Source: Artemia franciscana
Lineage: Eukaryota > Arthropoda > Branchiopoda > Anostraca > Artemiidae
DNA: 64,000 nt
Direction: 5' to 3'
Assembly (NCBI RefSeq): GCF_032884065.1
Contig: NC_088872.1
Location: 35,994,917-36,058,916 of the forward strand
Shown here: positions 22,814 to 35,875 of the stretch, piece by piece
Position numbering within the stretch: position 1 is the stretch's first letter
How the letters are laid out: each line of letters starts with the position of its first letter
The notes under the pieces: model-generated
Databases searched by the model: none
Told to the model about the DNA's origin: nothing
What the model saw: the letters and a program-made list of their open reading frames with translations, nothing else
Made by a program: the position numbers and the translations under genes

Positions 22814-23145
22814 AGCTTTATTTGCATACTCAGTTTAAGTTTTGCTCGTTTTATGATTTGTTTATTCATTTATATTAGTATCTATTGTTTGTTTGTTTGC
22901 TATGATTGTTTATTTAATTTCTATTTGTTTTGGGTTTCATTTATGCTTCAAAAGCAAAACATTTCTGTTCATTTTAATCTAGATTTGCATATTCAGTTTA
23001 AGCTTTACTCGTTTTAAGATTTATTTTTCATTTATATTAGTACCTGTTGTATGTTTTTTGCTATTATTGCTTATTTAATGTCTGTTCGTTTTGGGTTTTA
23101 TTTATTCTTTAATAGTAATTTCTGTTCGTTTAAGAGTTTGAATTA
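22813..23145 (+). repeat. Tandem duplication, ~165-bp unit
   Basis: 22813-22977 and 22978-23145 share TTTGCATACTCAGTTTAAG / TTTGCATATTCAGTTTAAG, CTCGTTTTATGATTTG / CTCGTTTTAAGATTTA, CATTTATATTAGTA, TGCTTATTTAATGTCTG and GTTTTGGGTTT. It starts where the right TIR of the preceding element ends. Confidence 0.75.
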
Positions 23146-23149
23146 TTGT

Positions 23150-24150
23150 AAGTTTCTATTTCTTCTGATCTCAAATTTAATATGACCTTTACTTCTCTTT
23201 TTTTTTTAACTTCTTTTTCGGAAAGTTTTTAAAATTAATGTAATGAAATAGCTGATAGCAGTGGTGAAAAAGAGACTATTTGGAATAAATACGAGACTAT
23301 AAAGGAATAAATATGATGTTAAATTACAAAAGAAACAGGGATTAAATAGCATGATTTATGGAAAGATTTTAATTAATTTCTCTTTTAAACTTAAGACCTT
23401 TTACTTGGCATATTTCTGACCTCTTTCATCCCTATCATTTCTTTCAAATGATAACAATGAACAACAATTTTTGAATTTTGTAATACCCTTTAGGCAAAAC
23501 TATATGATTCTAGCGGATCTTTTTGGGCTTGATGTAATCGTTTAATGTTCTTTTTTTCGGTGAGTGGGTATGTTTATCATTAAAATGTTTATCCTTACGA
23601 TTTTTATTAAAATCCAGCTTTATATGCCAAATTCAAAATTTCTCAAAAAGTTTAAGAAAAGTTTTTATTTGGAGAAAAAGACAATCCACCGGATTTTTGC
23701 CGAATACAATGTTTGTTGTAACTTTGAACCATATTAAACTTATTTTTATGTGTACATAATTGCTAATTTTGTTCTAGTTGTTTCAGAATATATATTTTTG
23801 TTTGAACTTAACGCACCTACTCAAGACGGGTGTCATTTGTCCTAGACAGATAATGGGCCCTAAAAGACTTTCCCTTGCCAATAGTATTGAATATTTATCA
23901 GGTATATGCGCTGTAGGCATGGTAGATGCCTTCAGACCTACCCCCCCCCCATTTAAAAAGCACAATTTTTTTCAAAATCTGTATTATTTCTTTCCTCCCA
24001 ATTAAATAATCCTTTTTATAAATACGTCCTCTCCTGAAAAAGCTAAGTTAAAACAAATACCTTTAGATACTATATGTCTCTTTGGTATTAATTGAAGTTT
24101 TTGCTTGATACATAAATTTTATTCTAGCAGTTTATCACGCAAGACAGGGT
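23150..24150. other. No gene recognised
   Basis: AT-rich, with short ORFs only. Nothing recurrent was seen. Confidence 0.5.
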
Positions 24151-24163
24151 TTAGGGCTCATTG

Positions 24164-24301
24164 GGAATACTAATACCAAGATTTAACAAGTGCTAATTTG
24201 AACCAATCAGAAATTTCATAGAAATTTTAAGCCAATCAGATTTATTTTTTTTAATCTGATTCGCTCAAATTGACGCTAAATACTGGTATTAGTAAAATTT
24301 C
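24164..24301. mobile_element. Short foldback MITE
   Basis: Arms of about 45 bp (left GGAATACTAATACCAAGATT..., right ending TACTGGTATTAGTAAAATTT) pair imperfectly around a core that contains CCAATCAG twice and CTGATTCG once. No target duplication is obvious. Confidence 0.55.
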
Positions 24302-24892
24302 ATAGTAAATACGTCTTTACTACCATTCATTCCGGTGAACTTGATGTTATTCACCAAAAAAGTCTGCTTGCTATTACAGATGATGGAAAAGAAAAGGAAA
24401 ATCAAGCTCATATACGTATATACAAACCACAACCTTCACTGCTGTACTTGCCATGGTCAATTATATTTTTAATTTATATGCATATGGGACGGAAGTTACC
24501 TTCATTTTTTTAGGAATAGCAAATAATTACTGGCAGTTGGCTTATTTAGCTTTTGGTATCAGCTGGCAATTTCGATTTGTAAAAACTTCGACAGAGTCTA
24601 ATAAAATACGCTTATTATCTTCCAATTGGAATTAGCTTTCGGCTATTGAGGGATTTATATTTAAGTTTAATAAATCATGAATGAGGCTGCTGATACTGCC
24701 ATCTAATAATCCAAATGGAGAGGAATTTATTCAACATACATAAATCAATTTACAACGAGTATCAGTGCTTGCCTTTAGAATAGCAAAGCATGTATACAGC
24801 AGCATCAGATCAACCATGGGCCAGGGGGCTAAATACTGTCTGTCAATGGTGTACAAAACTTTGTATCTTTGAGCAATGAAATAACGTGCAGG

Positions 24893-24965
24893 TAATAACA
24901 GGGTTATGGTAATAACAGTGTTATGGTAAATACAGGTAATGGTAATAACAGGTGCAGGTAATTCT
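24893..24965 (+). repeat. GGTAATAACAG minisatellite
   Basis: Five or six imperfect 11-22 bp units (GGTAATAACAGGGTTAT, GGTAATAACAGTGTTAT, GGTAATAACAGGTGCA). Confidence 0.8.
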
Positions 24966-25768
24966 TATACCACTCGTGAAATATTCTGCGCCGAATATCC
25001 ATGTCCAGTGATATACCTAATGATTTGGCCATTTCTAGGCTAAAATGTCAAGAAATGACCATTTCTAGGATCATTAACGATCAGACTTCTAAGCTAGACG
25101 CGCTGCACTCATTCGAATTTCCATCTCCCACCTATATATTCGTTTATTAGTGCCCCAGCCATAGTTTTTGGGTTTTATTCATTTGATACCCGTGCCTCTT
25201 GTGTACATGAACTGAAATAGTACATAGCTCCTTAAGCAAGCTGTCCATATATAAAGGATCATTATCCGTGGTATAGCCTGGAAGAGGTCACATGAGGATT
25301 GACAACCTAAGAAAATTGATGATGTATTGGTCACTTATCTCCCAGAAAATATGGAGTGGTCCCATGCAAGATAAAATCTTGGATTTAATCCAAAATTAAA
25401 TTAAGCTGAGTCACATGCAACAATACTAAACAAATATAACGTTCTTGTATGCCAATTGCCAAACTTCCGTTTTTAGAGTTTATCTTACTACGGACGAGGG
25501 TCGTTGTCTACCTACTGTCCGTTATTATGACTAGTTGTCTATACCCATCAAAAGCTAGTTTATTATTACCCTTTAATTGAAGCGACGATGTGCATTGTAA
25601 TGTCCCATGATCTTTTTGAAAATGAAATTGGTTGTGCATCCTTCTTCTGAGCTGAACTGAGCTTATTGCAAAATATTTTGTCCAGACTAACAAGTAAGAT
25701 ATTAGACATGCTGCTGCTTGTTACGAGCAACATGAACAGTTACAACGCACTGGAATACCTTTATTCAT

Positions 25769-25890
<122 letters not shown>

Positions 25891-26400
25891 AAGAGTTTTT
25901 GCTGATGCGTTATGTCGAGCGGTTACAAATAACGCGGTGACCTCAGGAAACTTGTATTTGCTTTAACAAATAATAAACATTGTCAAGCAGCACAAATAAT
26001 CAACAAACAATCAACAAATAATCAACAGCAGCAACAAATAATCAAAATTTGGGTTGAAAACTAGGTTCCTTTTATAGCTTCTTTATAGTTTGAATTGGTT
26101 CGACAAAATTTGTTCTAGAATTACTTCTGAGAAATTCGTTTAAATTGACTTGATTACTTAATAGTTTATTTTTGTCGTTGAAGCAGGTTTTGTCAATTTT
26201 CGACAATTATGCCCCAATTAACTTTGATTTTGCAGCTCTGTAAGTTCAATACAAATGCACACACAGATGTTAACCACTTGTTACATGCATCTTTTCATAT
26301 ATAAGCATTTTGAAAATCCACGTTATAGCCCAAGGGGTTGAGGGTGTCAAAGCCTGGCATTCTACAATTTATCTTAAACCCGATAAGATAAGGAATAAAA

Positions 26401-29400
26401 ACAAGAGCTAAGAGCTCGTATGGCACTTGTGACGAGGTCGGAAGAGCCAAGAGCTCATATGGTATGAGCTCTAGCAAAATTCTAAGAATCAATAGATTGC
26501 TTTAAAAGGAGAATCAGAGGGTTAATACCGGTCGGGATTTAAAGTAAGAGCTCTGAGTCACGATGTCAAAAGATCTGGTCGGGATTTGAAATAAGAGCTC
26601 TGAGACTTAAGTTCCTTCTAAATATCGAATTTCTATAAGATCCTTAAGTTAAAAATATCTCAATTTTTCTGATTTTTACAAATTAACTACCCCCAGCTCT
26701 GTCAAAGAGTACGGATCCGTACCAATTATGTCAATCTCGTATCTATAACTTGTGCTTATTCTTCCCATCAAGTTTCATCCCTATCTCTCCGCTATAAGCA
26801 TTTCCCAAGATTTCCGGCTTTCAAGATTTTTTGTTTCCCCCCTCCAACCCTCTATGTCCCCGGATCCGATTTGAACTGAAAATGGAGCATCTGAGACATA
26901 AGATTCTTCTATATATCAAGTTTCATTAAGATCCGATCACCCATTCCTACGATAAAGATACCTCAATTTTCACGTTTTCCAAGAATTCCGGTTTCCCCCT
27001 CCAACTCCCTTCAATGTCACCAGATCTGGTCGAGATTTAAAATGAGAGTTCTAAAGCATAAAATCCTTCTAGATATCAAATTTCATTAATATCTGATCAC
27101 CCGTTCGTAAGTTACTAATACCTAATTTTTTTCTAATCTTTCCGGATTACCCCCCCCCCCCCCCAACTCCAAAGAGAGTGGATCCGGTCCGGTTATTTCA
27201 GTAACCTATCTTGGACTTGTGCTTATCCTTTCCACCAAATTTCATCCTGATCTCTCCGCTTTGAGCGTTTTCCAAGATTTCCGGTCCTCCCCCCCCCTAA
27301 GAACACTGGATCCAGTCGGGATTTAAAATAAGAGATCTGAGTTTTGAGGTCCTTCTAAATAAGAAATTTCACTAAGATACGATCACTCTTTTGTAAGTCA
27401 AAAATACCTGATTTTTTCTATTTCTTTAAAATTAACCCTCCCCCCCCACTCCCCCAAAGAGAGCAGACCCGTTCCGGTTATGTCAATCCCGTATCTAGAA
27501 CTTGTGCTTATTTTTCCCACCAAGTTTCATCCCGATCCCTTCACTCTAAGCGTTTTCCATGATTTTAGGTTCCGCCCCTTAAAAAAAACTTCCTCTTCAC
27601 TGGATCCGGTGGGGATTTTAAATAAATCCTCACCTACGTATCTTAGACAGGTTTTTATTATTCCCATCCAGTTTCATCCTGATCTCTCCGCTTTAAGTAT
27701 TTTCTAAGATTTCTGGTCCCCCCAACGCCCCCCCCCCCAATGAGGCGGGATCCGGTTGAGATTTAAAATAAGAGCTCTGAGACACGATATCCTTCTAAAT
27801 ATGAAGTTTCATGAAGATCCGATCACTCCTTCGTAAGTTAAGAATACGTTATTTTTTCTAATTTTTCATAATTAACCACCGCCCCCCAATAGAGCGGATC
27901 CGTTCCAATTATGTAAATCACTTATCTAAGACTTTTTCTTATTTTTCCCGCAAAGTTTCATCCTGGTCCCTCCAATCTAAGCATTTTCCATGATTTTGGG
28001 TTCCCCCACCTCAAACTCCCCCCAATGTCACCAGATCCGGTCGGAATTTAAAATAAGAGCTTTGAGACACGATATCATTCAAAATATCAAATTTCATTGA
28101 GATCTGATCACCCGTTCGCAAGTTAAAAGTACCTCATTTTTTCTAATTTTTCAGAATTAACCCTCCTCCCCCCCAACTACCCTAAAGAAAGCAGATCCGT
28201 TCCGGTTATGTCAATCATGTATCTAGGACTTGTGCTTATTTTTCCCACCAAGTTTCATCCCGATGCCTCCACTCTAAGTGTTTTCCAAGATTTTAGGTTT
28301 CCCCTCCCAACTCCCCCACCAATGTCACCAGATCCGGTCGGGATTTAAAATAAGAGCTCTGAGACACGATATCCTTCTAAATATCAAATTTCATTGAGAT
28401 CCGATCACCCGTTCGTAAGTTAAAAATGTATCATTTTTTCTAATTTTTTAAATTAACCCCCAACCCTCAACTACCACAAAGAGAGCGGATCCATTCCGGT
28501 TATGTCAATCATGTATCTAGGACTTGTGCTTGTTTTCCCCATCAAGTTTCATCCCGATCCCTCCACTCTAAGTGTTTTCCAAGATTTTAGGTTTCCCCCT
28601 CCCAACTCCCGCCCAATGTCACCAGATCCAGTCAGGATTTAAAATAAGAGCTCTGAGACACGATATCCTTCTAAATATCAAATTTCATTAAGATCCGATC
28701 ACCCGTTCGTAAGTTAAAAATACCTCATTTTTTCTAATTTTTCAGAATTAACCCCCCCCCCCAACTACCCCAAAGAGAGCGGATCTGTTATGGTTATGTC
28801 AATCATGTATCTAGGACTTGTGCTTATTTTTCCCACCAAGTTTCATCCCGATCCCTCCACTCTAAGTGTTTTCCAATATTTTAGGTTTCCCCCTCCCCCC
28901 AATGTTACCAGATACGGTCGGGATTTAAAATAAGAGCTCTGAGACATTATATCCTTCTAAATATCAAATTTCATTGAGATCCGATCACTCGTTCGTAAGA
29001 TAAAAATGCCTCATTTTTCAGAATTACCCCCCCCCCCCAACTACCCCAAAGAGAGCGGATCCGTTTCGGTTATTTCAATCATGTATTTAGGACTTGTGCT
29101 AATTTTTGCCGCCAAGTTTCAACCCGATCCCTCCACTCTAAGTGTTTTCCAAGATTTTAGGTTTCCCCCTCTCAAATCTCCCCCCCCCAATGTCACCAGA
29201 TCCGGTCGGGATTTAAAATAACAGCTCTGAGACACGATATCCTTCCAAACATCAATTTTCATCAAAATCTGATCAACCGTTCGTAAGTTAAAAATACTTC
29301 AATTTTTCTATTTTTTATGAGATGGTCAAATCGGGAAAACGACTGTTTCTAATATAATCTGGTCCGGTCCCTGATACGCCTGCCAAATTTCATCATCCTA

Positions 29401-29514
29401 GCTTACCTGGAAGTGCCTAAAGTAGCAAAACCGGGGCCGACAGACAGACCGACAAACCGACAGACCGACAGAATTCGCGATTGCTATATGTCACTTGGTT
29501 AATACCAAGTGCCG
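26401..29514 (+). repeat. R1b: complete satellite-bearing element, Helentron/DINE-like
   Basis: Left end ACAAGAGCTAAGAGCTC with a perfect 10-bp-arm hairpin at 26450-26472. The interior, 26520-29300, is about ten copies of a ~290-bp unit. The best-preserved units start GAGCTCTGAGACACGATAT at about 28351, 28648, 28938 and 29222. The right end has a unique segment (TTTCATCATCCTAGC), a degenerate GACAGACCGACA microsatellite at about 29436-29470, then GCGATTGCTATATG and the hairpin CACTTGGTTAATACCAAGTG (29492-29511). R2 sequence follows directly. Satellite core, tetranucleotide-type microsatellite and 3' hairpin are the architecture of DINE-1/HINE and bivalve pearl elements; membership is inference. 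There is no coding capacity. Confidence 0.75.
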
Positions 29515-29515
29515 T

Positions 29516-30700
29516 AAAAACGGAATTTCGATACCAATAGATGCATCAAAAGAATCAAATTTTTATGCTGATTGCAAATATATAAGTTTCATCAAGTTCA
29601 GTTCCTATCAAAAGTCACGAGCCTGAGAAAATTTGCCTTATTTTCGAAAAAAGGAGGAAACACCCCCTAAAAGACATAGAATCTTAACGAGAATCCCACG
29701 ATCAGATTCAGCGCATCATCGAACCCCACAGCCCTTGGACATAGGGCCGAAATACTCATTCTAATTTGTTTCCCACTGTCTTAAAAATTTCCCTATTGTT
29801 CTTCTTGTTTTTGGTGTTTGTGATGGAAAGGCAGTGTGGTCTTCGTCGTTATTCACAAATATGGAATTTTTGTACTTTTAGCCAAAAGAAAGATCACGGA
29901 TGCGTGTTTATTTGTATTTCCCCTCAGGGGTGATCGTATCGACCCAGCGGTCCTAAAATTTTTCGAGAGGGCTCAATCGAACGGAAATTAAAAGTTCGAG
30001 TGCCCTTATCAAGTGATCAAAAACATGGAGGGCAACTAGGCCCGTCCACACTCATATTTTCCCAAAGTCACCGGATAAAAAATTTTGAGATAGTTATTTT
30101 GTTCAGCATAATCGAAATATCAAAAACTATGCTTTTGAGGACGACTTTATCCCATACAGTCCCCGGGGAAAGGGCTGAAAGCTATGAACTTCGCCCATTG
30201 ATTACATATAGCCTAGTATTGGTTATTGGGAATTTTACAGACGTTTTCAGGGGGGATTTCGTCTGGTGGGGGATCGGGGGAGAGGGTTATGTGGGAGAAT
30301 CTTTCCATGGAGAAATTTTTCATGGGGAAGAGAAATTACATGAAGGATGCGCTGGATTTCCCAGCGTTATCTAAAAAAATATCAGAAATTAAATTAAAAA
30401 AAAACAATTTTTTCAACTGAAAGTAAGGATTGACATTAGAACTTAAAACAAAAAGAAATTATTGCGTATATGAAAGGGTTCGTTCCCTTGTCAATGCCTC
30501 ACTTTCGGCTTTAAATCATTTTTAGTAATTTCAAAGAGCTATATATTCTAATTAAACGCCTTTGTGATTTAGGGTAAAGACTTAGAAGAAAATTCAACCT
30601 TTAGCGTAAAGAGCGAGGTATTGACGAGGGGGCGAACCCCCACATATGACGTATATGAGGAATTTCTCCCCCTCCTCAATATCTTGCTCTTTACATTAAA
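29516..30700 (+). repeat. R2d: partial R2 repeat with a ~120-bp insertion
   Basis: R2 sequence begins inside the head (GGAATTTCGATACCAATAG) right after R1b, so the hairpin end is missing. A foreign piece (about 29729-29850, CAGCCCTTGGACATAGGGCC...) splits the body. The later modules and the TTTCCATGG segment are present, to about 30700. Confidence 0.7.
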
Positions 30701-30879
30701 GTTCGAATTTTGTTAAATAATGGCCGATATAAGCAGTAATTAGTTTGTGTCGTTTTGCAGCCTATCTTAACATTTAATTTTACCGTAAGCAGCTTCATAA
30801 CTATGATTTTTATGTGACGATAAACCAAAGATATTGTATGCGTTCGGCTTGTGGTTGTTATTAAATAAAAAAGAGGTTA

Positions 30880-31365
30880 TTTCCCAACTGAAACTAAGGA
30901 ATAATATTAAAACATGAAACGAACATAAATTTTTGCGCATATCTTTTAAAGATATTTTCTATCATTCATTTGAGTCATTTGAAAATTGCTCAACCTGTTG
31001 ACTTTCATTTTCATAAAAATACTTTCGACCTCTTTGGTTGTTTTGTTACTATACCTCACAAAAACAGTTTCGCAAATATCGATAATTTAAGTTTGGCTAC
31101 GTGGGAGAATCTTTCCGTAAAGAAATTTCTCGTGGGGTAGGGGAATTTGCCATGGAGGGGGAGCTAATTTTCCCGGCACTATTTAAAAAATGATCAACAA
31201 TTAAATAAAAAACACGTTTTTTCAACTAAAAGTAAGAAGCATCATTAAAACTCAAAACAAACAGAAAAATTACTTAAATGAGGTGGGTTGCCTCTCCTCA
31301 ATAGCTCGCTCTTATGCTAAAGTTTCTTTTTTAACTATTAAAAGAGGTTATTATTATTTAGTTGT
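30880..31365 (+). repeat. R2 tail fragments
   Basis: Two pieces. 30885-30950 resembles the tail (CAACTGAAACTAAGGAATAA). 31095-31330 carries the GGGAGAATCTTTCCG segment, the AAAGTAAGAAGCATCATTAA segment and the CTCGCTCTTATGCTAAAG module. Both are diverged. Confidence 0.6.
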
Positions 31366-32878
31366 ACACATCAAAAGTTACGAGCCCGAGAAAATTTTCC
31401 TTGTTTAAGAAAATAGGGGAAAACGCTCCCTAAAAGTCATAGAATCTTAACGAAGATCATACCATTAGATTCAGCGTATCAGAGAGCCTCAGGTTGAAGT
31501 TTATTAGCTTTATAGACAGACCACGGATGCGTGTTTATTTGTTTTTATTTTGTTTTTTGTTTGTTTTTTTCAGGGGTGATCGTATCGACCCATTGGTCCT
31601 AGAATGCCACGAGAGGGCTCACCAACGGAAATTAAAAGTTCTAGTGCCCTTTCTAAGAGACAAAAAAAAATTGAGGGCACCTAGGCCCCCTCCCATGCTA
31701 ATTTTTCCCCAAAGTCACCAGATCAAAATTTTGAGATAGTCATTTTGTTAAACGTAGTAGGACAACCTAATAACTATATCTTTGGGGACGAATTAACCCC
31801 CACAGTCCCCAGCGGAGGGGCTGCAAGTTACAAACTTTGACCATTGTTTACATATAGTAATGGTTATTGGGAAGTGTACAGACGTTTTCAGAGGGGCTTT
31901 TTCGTGTTAGGTTGAGTCTGGGTTGGGGAAAGGGGTTTAGTTGGTAGGATCTTTCCATGGGGAAATTTATCATGAGGGAAGAGAATCTCCATGAAGGGGG
32001 TGCACGATTTTCCAGGATTATTTAAAAAGAAACAATGAGAAGATAAATAAAAAAGTTTTTTCAACTGGAAGTAAGGAGCAGCATTAAAACAAACAGAAAA
32101 TATTACGCATATAAGGGGGTTTGTGTCCTCTACAATACCTTGCTCTTTACGCTGCAGTGTTTTTAGTAATTTCAACTATTAATTCTACGGCCTTTGTGAT
32201 TCAAGGGTCATTATTAAGGAATTGGGACAAAATCCAAGTCTTAGCGCAAAAAGTGAGGAATTGATGAGGGGGCGAACCCCTCATATACTTAATAAAAATA
32301 TACAAATATAGAAGTTCGTTATGTAAGCTCATTCGTAAGTTACGTATATTTATTACTAATAAAAACGTTCGTTAAAAATTAAAAGTTTTAGTTGCATTTT
32401 TAATTAATTAAAAATGGAGGGGGGGGGGCAACTTGACCTCCTTCCTCACCTCTTTTTTTATCAAAATCGTCCGATCAAAACTATGAGAAAGCCATTTAGC
32501 CAAAAAAAAGTGCAAATTTCGTTTGATTATTCATGGGCGGTGGGCCAAACTCAAAACATGCATTGATTCAAAAACGTTCAGAAATTAAATAAAAAACCTA
32601 ACTGCAAGTAAGGAGCGACATTAAAACTTAAAACGAACAGAAATTATTTTGTATACGAAAGGAGTTGTCCCCTCTTCAACGCCTCGCTCTTTACTCTAAA
32701 GCTTTCTATTGTTTTATAAAGTAGAACCATGACAAAGAGATCAAACTTTAGCGTAAAGAGCGAGGCGTTGAGGAGGTGACACAACCCCTTTCATATATGG
32801 AATAATTTCTGTTCGTTTTAAGTTTCAATGTCGCTCCTTACTTGCAGTTAAAAAAATTGTTTTTTTATTTAATTTATA
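31366..32878 (+). repeat. R2e: long R2 copy lacking the head hairpin
   Basis: It starts at CATCAAAAGTTACGAGCC and runs in normal order to the tail foldback, whose arms are at about 32605-32705 and 32740-32850. Confidence 0.75.
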
Positions 32879-33342
32879 AAAAGTGTGTAAAGATTTTGCC
32901 TCTGCCATATGATTTGTCTCTGTGTTATCTTATGTGACAGAGACATGCCGTACGTTAACATATTGTTAATATAATACATATGAAATGTTTTCTCTCTATT
33001 TTTGCGAGGTAAAAATCATACTAAATTTTTGTTGAAACTATGTATTATGTAGTTTAATTTAATTGTGAAGGTAATTAAATATTTACTATAGGCGAATCTT
33101 GTCACATCATGGTGCAAATCGGCAATGTGTGATGTGTCACTTGTTGTAGGTTGCAAAACACAAATTATTTTTGGAAATATTTTCTAAGCTTAACGTATTT
33201 TATACTTCGCTCATTTGAATTAAATTGGAAAGAAAAAGAGATATATTTCCTGAGGAATTCTTCCAGAATAATTCCTGGAGCATCCTACATAGAAATTGAA
33301 AAAGATGGTGCAGTTACAATCCGTTTTCTTATATGATTTCAA

Positions 33343-33790
33343 TGAATACACTATTCAACATCAAGATTACTTTTAAGCCTTAATAGTTTAAAAATCTAAC
33401 CTTAGTTTTTTCCCTCTCTTAACTGGATAAAGCACCAGTTAACACATTTCCCCCCAGGAGTTTCAACAATAAAGGAAAGAAAAGAAAAAATATCCGGTCC
33501 AAGAAGACACACTCAGGAGAAGCTCTAGACATAGACCTAACTGACGATTCTAACTCTCTCTAGAGCAGGCCTCCTCAGCTCAAGAACGGGAAGGCGTGGC
33601 TCAAACTCATTTCTTCCAGGGATTTCAATAAATGCGCTAGTCAACACCAGGTAAAATTACTTTTAAGGATTAATAGTTTTTTTTTTTAATTCTGACCTTA
33701 ATGCATGTCCTCTATACTGATTGCCGTACCAAATTTAAACATTTTTCCACAACACCCAAGAATAAAGAAATGAGGAAAAAACAAAAAAAT
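33343..33790 (+). repeat. Diverged tandem duplication, ~280-bp unit
   Basis: 33343-33500 and 33622-33790 share TTTCAATGAATACACTA / TTTCAATAAATGCGCTA, GATTACTTTTAAGCCTTAAT / AATTACTTTTAAGGATTAAT and AATAAAGGAAAGAAAAG / AATAAAGAAATGAGG. No gene is seen; the 61-codon ORF just before it (33151-33336) is unassigned. Confidence 0.55.
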
Positions 33791-33959
33791 TTATTGAGTA
33801 GGCTTACTTAATGAAAAAATGGAATACGATAAACACACAAATAAAATAGGAAAATTGGCACGTGCTTATTCCATTTTTTTTTCATTTATGTTCTTGCAAA
33901 GATAATCAATTGTACTTGTAAATAAACGCGCGGCCTGTTGAATTTGTTTCTACCAAATT

Positions 33960-34812
33960 AAATATAAAAAAAACAAGTTTTTTAACTGAAAGTAATGAAC
34001 GACATTAAAACTTAAAACAAACAAAAATTACCCCGTATATGAAAGGGACTTTTCCTCCTCAACGCCCCGCTGTTTACGCTAAAGCTTGACTCTTTCTCTT
34101 AACTCTACTTTTTAAAAATGTAAAAAACTTTAGCGTAAAGAGCAGGGCGTTGAGGAGAAAAAGTCCCTTTCATATACGGTGTAATTTCTGTTCGTATTAA
34201 GTTTTAATGTCGCTCCTTACTTTCAGTTAAAAAAAACTGTTTTTTTTTCATTTAATTTCTGAACGTTTTTGAACTAATACATGTTTTGAATATGGATCTC
34301 CGAACATAAATAATTAAAACGAAACTTACATATTAATTTTTTTTTTCACCAAATGGCTTTCTCATACTTTTAATCGGAAGATTTTGAGAAAAAATCAGCG
34401 GGAGAGGAGGCCTAGTTGCCTCCAATTTTTTGATTACTTAAAAAGGCAACTAGAACTTTCAATTTTTCTGGCAAAGTATACGAATATCCACATTTTTTTG
34501 TAGGTAGGAGCTTGAAACTTCTACAGCATGGTTCTCTGATACGCTGAATGCGATGGTGTGATTTTCGTTAAGATTCAATGACTATTAGGGGGTGTTTCCC
34601 CCTATTTTCTAAAATAAGGCAAATTTTCTCAGGCTCCTAACTTTTGATGGGTAAGACTAAACTTGATAAAACTTATATATTTAAAATCAGTATTAAAATG
34701 CAATTCTTTTGATGTAACTATTGGTATACAAAATTCCATTCTTTAGAGTTTCGGTTGCTATTGAGCCGGGTCACTCCTTACTATAGTTCTTTACCACGAA
34801 CTGTTTTAACAA
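33960..34812 (-). repeat. R2f: internally deleted R2, reverse orientation
   Basis: The tail foldback (arms about 33972-34080 and 34125-34235) is followed in reverse by the CTCCGAACATAAATAATTA module and then, after a large deletion, by the head from TAGGAGCTTGAAACTTCTAC to CACGAACTG at about 34805. Confidence 0.75.
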
Positions 34813-34819
34813 CTAATAC

Positions 34820-35860
34820 AAAATCACAGGCTTTTAAAGTCTTAAGCCTCAGGCTTATATACCCCTAAGTTCAGTTTATTAGATTCGCCTTCCTTACATA
34901 TTTGGAAAGACCCTTAAACTGATTGAAGATCCTGATTTATTGACAACCTTATCAAAATGAATAAAGATCCAAATATTTGGCTGAAAAACAACTCATTTTG
35001 CAATAACACACCCCTAACATCCTCGAAAAAAAGTATTACCATCCATCTTTTTAGCGTCGTCTTATTTCTTGTATAAGATTATATAAATCCGAAACTGTAA
35101 ATTGATTGGCCAGACAAGGGTATTTTTTAAGTTTATATTCGTTGCATTAGTCTTCAGTTTTTGAAGGGAGGGGATGCTTAAAACAAGATAAATGACCGTA
35201 TGGAATTCAGTTGACGATTGTTTGTTTTGTTTTCTTTTTTTTTGTTGCTTATACAGATCCCTTGAGGGAAGTACGCATGCTCCTCAATAAAGGCTTCGGT
35301 ATAGACTCCGGTGGGTCTTTGTCGACATGACGGTTTCCAAGCTTTACGCTTATAATTTTAACAATATATAAATTAATTTTGTCAACTCTAATCTTTTGCT
35401 ATTTGCTTAATTTACGTTTCTGTGTATTTGCAAAATGTTAGATAAGAATACCAGTTATGATTACAAAAACAGTAAAGACATAAGATAGGGCTTTTTTTTC
35501 TATCACACTAGATTTTACTTGAATGAAAATGGTCGGCTCCTCGATAATTTGACACTCAGGAGATAAGACAAAAAACTATTAATTGCCAAGAGTTAAAAAA
35601 AAATAGGATCTCAGATAATTAAGAGGAAGAACAAAGCATTCATGTAAACAAAAGTTTGATTAAAACTGGTGATTTTTCGTTTCACAGCATTTTCAAGATT
35701 ATTCATTCAAAAGTTGCTTATTTTCTTTTAAGTGGGGGAATTTTAAGTGGGGGGAGTTTTATTTAGCACCATCCATCCCAGTAATTTTCGATAGTGGTTA
35801 GAACCTTTTCTACTATCCACGGGAATGTTTGGTCCTTTATACTTTTGAATTCACCAAAGC
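34820..35860. other. No gene recognised
   Basis: AT-rich sequence with no long ORF and no family found elsewhere in the window. Confidence 0.45.
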
Positions 35861-35875
35861 AAGCACTCCTCAAGA

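Noticed and set aside
29400-29470. CRISPR-like short regular repeats (GACAGACC units)
   Set aside because: No spacers; it is the degenerate tetranucleotide microsatellite near the right end of R1b in a eukaryotic context.
30000-30374. 124-codon plus ORF
   Set aside because: Lies in R2d; homologous positions in other R2 copies are not open in the same frame.
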